NCBI GenBank assembly: GCA_002715545.1
Contig: PAZI01000059.1
Location: forward strand, 1 to 32,593
Reading direction: 5' to 3'
Source of the DNA: Methanobacteriota archaeon
Lineage (GTDB): Archaea; Thermoplasmatota; Poseidoniia; Poseidoniales; SP79
DNA length: 32,593 bases
Positions 28,186-32,593 of this stretch are shown here, one piece after another. Positions within the stretch are counted from its first letter, which is position 1; each line of letters opens with the position of its first letter. A program made the position numbers and the translations under genes. Below the pieces are notes generated by a model that was given only the letters and a program-made list of their open reading frames with translations, had not been told where the DNA came from and ran no database searches.

Positions 28186-28294
28186 GTCAAGCAAGTTAAT
28201 TGCGATTTGTTCGTTTTGATAATTTTTTGGGTGCGACATATATGAAAAGTTGATTACTTTTTGACGGTTTGGCCCATATGTCAGTCAAGAGGGA
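28186..28294 (+). promoter_or_regulatory. Intergenic gap, the only one over 20 nt in the window
   Basis: 109 AT-rich nt separate the giant gene from the last gene, so a new promoter here is plausible, though no -35/-10 pair with good spacing is convincing. An imperfect inverted pair, GACATATATG (28235-28244) and CATATGTC (28275-28282), could be an operator or stem. No GC-rich stem with a T tail is present, so I do not call a terminator. Confidence 0.3.
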
Positions 28295-31200
28295 ATGAAA
28301 AATTTTTTTTACAGCACTTTTCTAACAGCAGCAGTTGTGCTGCTTGGACTCAAACTCACTAAGTCAGAGGATGTTTTCTCTAGTGGTGAAAAGCTAATAA
28401 GGAGTCCTTCGGTTCTACAAGCTGTCCAGAGTAATAATGCTGTTCCTATTCGGCATACAGTTTTTGATACTCCACAATTACGATGGGATTCTATTATAGC
28501 AGGCCAGAAAACAGGCACTTTTCAGCAGGCTAAAAAAACACTGACTGATCCCATTGGCGCTTTCCAGCGATGGTCGAAGGAGTTTATGGCTGGCACTGCT
28601 GATCTCCAGGAGGGACTCCGGTTTGCCAAGGCACGTCGGGTAGAAATGGCACGTCTCATTCGTGAAAATCCGAAAGAAGCCATCGCCCGGCGCATTGATG
28701 ATGATGCTCGGCATGTTTTGCCTAAGGCCGTTCAAGCCGAATTAGAGCAGTCAATTCATGGTTTAGGTCGATTCGAGGTTCAGGAGCAATATAGTTTGGC
28801 CAAGGGAGTTAGCCCTCTTGCCGCCACCGCAGAGCAGTATCACGGTCTAGATCCTCGGTTGCTCAAGCAGCCCGTGCAGTACGCAACTGATTTACGTTTG
28901 GATCGTGTTTCGGTTGTTGATCTGGTCCACAATGGTCAGACATACACCGCCCATACTTACGGGCTTCTTTCTGGGATGGGCTCACGTGAAGTATTGCCGT
29001 TCAGCGGGATTGCTCTCGATGGTGATGCAGCGATTGACGAATCGCCAGTACGTCTTATGGGTGATACTGCCACGGCAACCGCGGTTGCGGCAGGCCAATC
29101 AACCACAGGTATAGACCCTGTCACAGGAGAGAGTGCGAGTCTGGCCGAGGGTGGAGTGCTAGCCTCGGCAGGTGAGAGCACTTATGTCCTGTCGCGCGGC
29201 GAACATGCCCGCAAGCTCGGCTTCAAGCTGCTTGGTGCTGAGTCGGGTGCCAGCCCCAGTCCTGGTGATGAGTCACACCTTTCAGCTTTGGAATCGGTTG
29301 TCTCTCAGGGTGACAAAGATGTGCTGATTATTCAGCTAAACTTTGCTGATGATCTAGCCGATCCACCAAGTGCGGAGTTGCTTGAGCAAACTATGAAGGA
29401 GGTAAACGATTTTTTTGTGGAGTCATCGTACGGGACACTTTCGTTTACGACGACCATCACACCGACACTGACGCTGCCCAGTAGCAAGTTGTGGTATGAG
29501 CAGAAGGGTCAAGGTTTGATCAAGGATTCGGCCATAGAACTGGCTGAGGCCAAGGGACACGATCCGGCGAGTTATGATTGGGTTTTGATTGCCGTTAGCG
29601 ATCTTACTGGACCGGTCTATGATGAATGGATTGTTTCTGGATTTACCGGTGGGATGTTCATAAAGGGATACCATGTCGAGGCGATTATCAGGAAGCTGGC
29701 TTCTGGGCTATTTGGCTCCAGCCAATCGGCGGACTACTGGGACACTGTTGCTCCGGAAAAAGTCCCTCCTGATCCCATGTCTCCTGATCCACCGATTCCT
29801 CATTCTCTAGCCGATTTGCTTGGTCGTGACAGTGTTTATGGCCCAGGAACATGGGTGTATGATGGGGATTTGTGGAGTATTATGGGTGGAGGTAATCGCC
29901 AGTTTAATGCACCAGCAAAGCATACTCTCGGCTGGTTACCGGAGTCGGCTGTTGCGGAATTAGAGTCCAGCATATCCTTGAGACTGTATGCTTACGATGT
30001 CCCGAGACTAACCGATGATGGCGTCCACGCGCTGCGTATCACCCGCGATGAAGACAGAACCTACTGGCTTCAATACAGAGTGTCCAACCAGCGGAATCAA
30101 TGGTCGCCAGGTGGCGACACGTTTATCGACATGATGGGAGAGGAAAAAGATGTTTCGCCTCTTCTCGATCATTGGAGTCGCAACGGACTGCAATTGCTGA
30201 TGCAGGATACGGGTTCTCTGTCCAAGCTGCTTGATGCTTCGCCTGGCAGCGCAGGTGGGGTTCTTGATTCGCCGCTCATGATTGGGCGCACCTTTGTGGA
30301 GCAGAGCATTGGTCTGCATGTGACGCCGGTGGCTCAGAGTGAACAAGGCGTGCAGATACCTTGGATCGATGTGATTGTTAATATAGGTGCTTTCAAGGAC
30401 AACAGGCCACCTGTTTTGGAAATTGCTGCTTCGGCTGCGTCAGTTGAAGAGGAGGATGAGGTCTTCTTTATGGCAGAAGCGACTGATCCGGATGGGGATA
30501 ATTTGTCGATTTATTGGGACTTTGGGGATGGTAATTATGCCTACAATGATGCTGAGGTAAGCCATGTCTTTTTTGTTGAAGGGGAATATCTGGTGCGCTG
30601 CGAAGTCACCGATATGAAGGGGGGGCATACAAGCCGCTATATTGTTGTGACAGTAGACAGTCCGGGGACACTTCGGATTTCAGGCAAAGTTATTTCTGAT
30701 ATTGGAATACCGGTGGAGAATGTCGAGGTAGCCGCACAAGAGGCGGTCCCCGGCGATCCAGAAGCCGAATTGGTTGGGCCAGTTTTGCGTGCCTTTACTG
30801 ATGCAGAAGGCAACTTTGTACTGGTTGGGGTTGAACGAGATAAGTCTTATGCACTAAACGCTAACCTTTTTGGTTTTAATGCCACTCCGGTGGGTTTTGA
30901 GAATCCGCTCGAGGTTAATGATATGGATGCAAACGAATTATTATTCCTTGCATCGGAAATTCCAAGAATCGATATAATTTCATCTGTGGACTCCATTGCC
31001 GAGGGGGCCACTCTGCCAACATTTTTAACGGTAACACGTACAGGTAGCTTGATAGAACCACTCGAAGTGGATTTTATTATTAGCGGTAGTGCGGAGTTTG
31101 AGCTGGATTATATACTAGATGGATATGCTCAGACAAATATAGCTGATGGTAAGTTTTATTTTCCAGCCGGTCTTAACCAAGTGCAGATCGAGGTGGAGGT

Positions 31201-32593
31201 TGAGGATGATGATGTTTTTGAAGGTGCTGAACAGATTATGTTCCGGGTCAACCCTGGCATCATCACGGGCATGGGGAAAATTACTCCCCCGGGCTGGTAT
31301 GCTGGCTCGATTAATATGCAGACCAATTATTATCAATCCACCTACGACTGGATACCCGGCGGTTCGGGGAAACTCATGCTGGGTATTGAAGACAATGATC
31401 CTTCGGTTTTGCCGATGGTTACAGTCGCTCTTCTGGATGGCTTGGCCAATGAGAATGGTCGGGATGTGGCCATTATCGAGATGATTCGTGTTGGTGATAT
31501 TAGCGAGGCAATTGAGATTCCTTATGTTGTTTCTGGAAGTGCGGAAAATAATCTCGATTATTTTGAGATTCCTGATCGGTTCACATTCGAGCCTGGAAAG
31601 GCTAGGGGGTTAATTGTGATCCGTCCAAATGACGACCAATATATTGAAGGCATAGAGAATCTTATCCTCTCCGTGGCACCAGATGAGACATTTCAGATGG
31701 CAGCACCAATCGATGTGGAAATTCTCATTATTGATAATGAACTACCGGTCATAAGTATTGCTTCATTGGATTCTGTAGCGATGGAGGAGGAAGATAATCC
31801 TGGAGACAACCGGGCGCGTTTGCTGGTTTCCCGCACGGGTGATCATTCCAAGGATTTGATGGTAAACTATTTGGTGTCCGGTTCAGCTACCAAGGGGGTG
31901 GATTATAAGCCGCTAAGTGGTTCAGTGGTAATTCCGGCCGGCGACATTTCAGCAGTCATCCGTATTGATGCCGAGGAGGATTCTGATCCCGAAGGAGATG
32001 AGTATGTGGTGGTACACATTTCTGATAGTACTCTATATAATAGTCATCCAAAGAACAGTGCCTCAATACTGATTAAGGACTCAATGCCAATCGTTGAACT
32101 CGCGTTGAGCGGAGACTCGGAAGTGCCCGAGGGAGGTAGTGCGACACAGATGACCTTAAGCCGGAACGACACCAGCGAGGAAATAGAGGTCAATATTGCT
32201 ATTAGCGGTACGGCAAATAACCAGTCCGACTATGTCAGCATTGCCAATCGTGTGCGCATGCCAAAGGGATCACGAACAGTAAACATCGAAGTACAGGCCA
32301 TTGATGACCCGGTTAACGAGATTGCGGAGGATATCGTCCTTAAGGTGTTGCCTGGTGAAGGTTACAGCGTTGGATCTCAGATCCATGCCCGTGCGGTTAT
32401 TCCCGAGAACGACGATCAGAATCTGCCGGAAGTGGAGTTCACTCTCACTAGTTCAGATACACCTGAGTCGGCGGAGTATGCGATGATCCATGTTCGCTTG
32501 AGTGCGGCTCCGCCGGAACCAGAGGATGATGGAGACGGCGGTGGAGACGGCGGTGGAGACGGCGGTGGAGACGGCGGTGGAGACGGCGGTGGA
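28295..32593 (+). CDS. Exported protein with M11/gametolysin-like pseudopeptidase region, PKD and Calx-beta domains (3' end outside window)
   Basis: Reading from ATG 28295 (AAGAGG at 28287-28292 just upstream, spacing short) gives 1433 codons with no stop before the window ends. After a signal peptide (about 1-24) comes a helical N-terminal region ('MARLIRENPKEAIARRI'). A segment at about 330-560 follows the layout of M11/gametolysin-like metallopeptidases: 'VNDFFVESSYGTLSFTTTIT', 'LTLPSSKLWYEQKG', 'ADYWDT', then Met-turn-like 'SIMGGG' (M530) and 'QFNAPAKHTLGWLP'. Where HExxH is expected there is RKLAS (466-470), so it is probably catalytically dead. PKD (about 703-790, 'YWDFGDGNYAY'), a carboxypeptidase-regulatory-like domain (about 791-887) and at least four Calx-beta-type domains follow ('SGSATKGVDY', 'SGTANNQSDY'). 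The frame ends in GDGG repeats. Composition is intermediate between the GC-rich left edge and the AT-rich centre. Likely a separate transcription unit. Confidence 0.9.
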   Translation, partial: MKNFFYSTFLTAAVVLLGLKLTKSEDVFSSGEKLIRSPSVLQAVQSNNAVPIRHTVFDTPQLRWDSIIAGQKTGTFQQAKKTLTDPIGAFQRWSKEFMAGTADLQEGLRFAKARRVEMARLIRENPKEAIARRIDDDARHVLPKAVQAELEQSIHGLGRFEVQEQYSLAKGVSPLAATAEQYHGLDPRLLKQPVQYATDLRLDRVSVVDLVHNGQTYTAHTYGLLSGMGSREVLPFSGIALDGDAAIDESPVRLMGDTATATAVAAGQSTTGIDPVTGESASLAEGGVLASAGESTYVLSRGEHARKLGFKLLGAESGASPSPGDESHLSALESVVSQGDKDVLIIQLNFADDLADPPSAELLEQTMKEVNDFFVESSYGTLSFTTTITPTLTLPSSKLWYEQKGQGLIKDSAIELAEAKGHDPASYDWVLIAVSDLTGPVYDEWIVSGFTGGMFIKGYHVEAIIRKLASGLFGSSQSADYWDTVAPEKVPPDPMSPDPPIPHSLADLLGRDSVYGPGTWVYDGDLWSIMGGGNRQFNAPAKHTLGWLPESAVAELESSISLRLYAYDVPRLTDDGVHALRITRDEDRTYWLQYRVSNQRNQWSPGGDTFIDMMGEEKDVSPLLDHWSRNGLQLLMQDTGSLSKLLDASPGSAGGVLDSPLMIGRTFVEQSIGLHVTPVAQSEQGVQIPWIDVIVNIGAFKDNRPPVLEIAASAASVEEEDEVFFMAEATDPDGDNLSIYWDFGDGNYAYNDAEVSHVFFVEGEYLVRCEVTDMKGGHTSRYIVVTVDSPGTLRISGKVISDIGIPVENVEVAAQEAVPGDPEAELVGPVLRAFTDAEGNFVLVGVERDKSYALNANLFGFNATPVGFENPLEVNDMDANELLFLASEIPRIDIISSVDSIAEGATLPTFLTVTRTGSLIEPLEVDFIISGSAEFELDYILDGYAQTNIADGKFYFPAGLNQVQIEVEVEDDDVFEGAEQIMFRVNPGIITGMGKITPPGWYAGSINMQTNYYQSTYDWIPGGSGKLMLGIEDNDPSVLPMVTVALLDGLANENGRDVAIIEMIRVGDISEAIEIPYVVSGSAENNLDYFEIPDRFTFEPGKARGLIVIRPNDDQYIEGIENLILSVAPDETFQMAAPIDVEILIIDNELPVISIASLDSVAMEEEDNPGDNRARLLVSRTGDHSKDLMVNYLVSGSATKGVDYKPLSGSVVIPAGDISAVIRIDAEEDSDPEGDEYVVVHISDSTLYNSHPKNSASILIKDSMPIVELALSGDSEVPEGGSATQMTLSRNDTSEEIEVNIAISGTANNQSDYVSIANRVRMPKGSRTVNIEVQAIDDPVNEIAEDIVLKVLPGEGYSVGSQIHARAVIPENDDQNLPEVEFTLTSSDTPESAEYAMIHVRLSAAPPEPEDDGDGGGDGGGDGGGDGGGDGGG
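32534..32593 (+). repeat. 12-bp tandem repeat encoding (DGGG)n, cut by the window end
   Basis: Five exact copies of GACGGCGGTGGA run to the last base, in frame with the 28295 gene. The total array length is unknown. It probably forms a flexible linker between Calx-beta-type domains, like the DGG linker in the giant protein. Confidence 0.95.

Noticed and set aside
28191..28230. Rho-independent terminator after the giant gene
   Set aside because: Only a 4-bp GCAA/TTGC stem precedes the T-rich stretch, which is too weak to call.

Overview
The window looks like a chromosomal segment of a Verrucomicrobiota bacterium, or a close PVC relative. That is an inference from protein architecture, since there is no rRNA here. 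The signs are huge exported beta-rich proteins with Calx-beta, delta-60-type propeller and PPC-like domains, TSP3-like 'DxDxDG' loops, and a shared C-terminal domain of the form 'Y.iE.s.nL.dWt.l...fyri'. A Gly/Met-rich secretin adds to this. All supported genes lie on the + strand. I saw no tRNA, rRNA, CRISPR array, insertion sequence or integrase.

Layout: (1) 1-789, the C-terminal end of a type II-like secretin, open at the left edge, with a GGMG repeat. (2) 805-1701, a stand-alone PolA-type 5'-3' exonuclease with a possible beta-clamp-binding tail. (3) 1698-12651, four exported proteins: a seven-repeat protein with FN3 and Ca-loop domains, a TN-rich protein of unknown function, a haemagglutinin-like beta-helix candidate, and a multidomain subtilase with an intact catalytic triad. 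(4) 12655-28185, one 5176-codon gene for a giant exported protein with about 19 Calx-beta domains and five seven-bladed propeller blocks. (5) A 109-nt gap. (6) 28295 to the right edge, a large exported protein open at its 3' end. It has an M11/gametolysin-like region that lacks the zinc motif, then PKD, carboxypeptidase-regulatory-like and Calx-beta domains. The window stops inside a 12-bp tandem repeat.

Genes 1-7 are separated by -14 to +15 nt, so everything up to 28185 could be one transcript of more than 28 kb. A plausible reading is an export and surface-assembly locus: the secretin is an outer-membrane gate, the signal-peptide proteins are cargo, and the subtilase may process them. The shared C-terminal domain on four of the five cargo proteins is a candidate sorting tag. 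None of this is proven by sequence alone.

The most striking structure is inside the giant gene. Its modules form two colinear super-modules, each made of 2 Calx-beta, a propeller, 4 Calx-beta, a propeller and 3 Calx-beta. An extra Calx-beta precedes them and a fifth propeller follows. Composition also changes: the first 1.7 kb is visibly GC-richer than the next 26 kb, and the last gene is intermediate.
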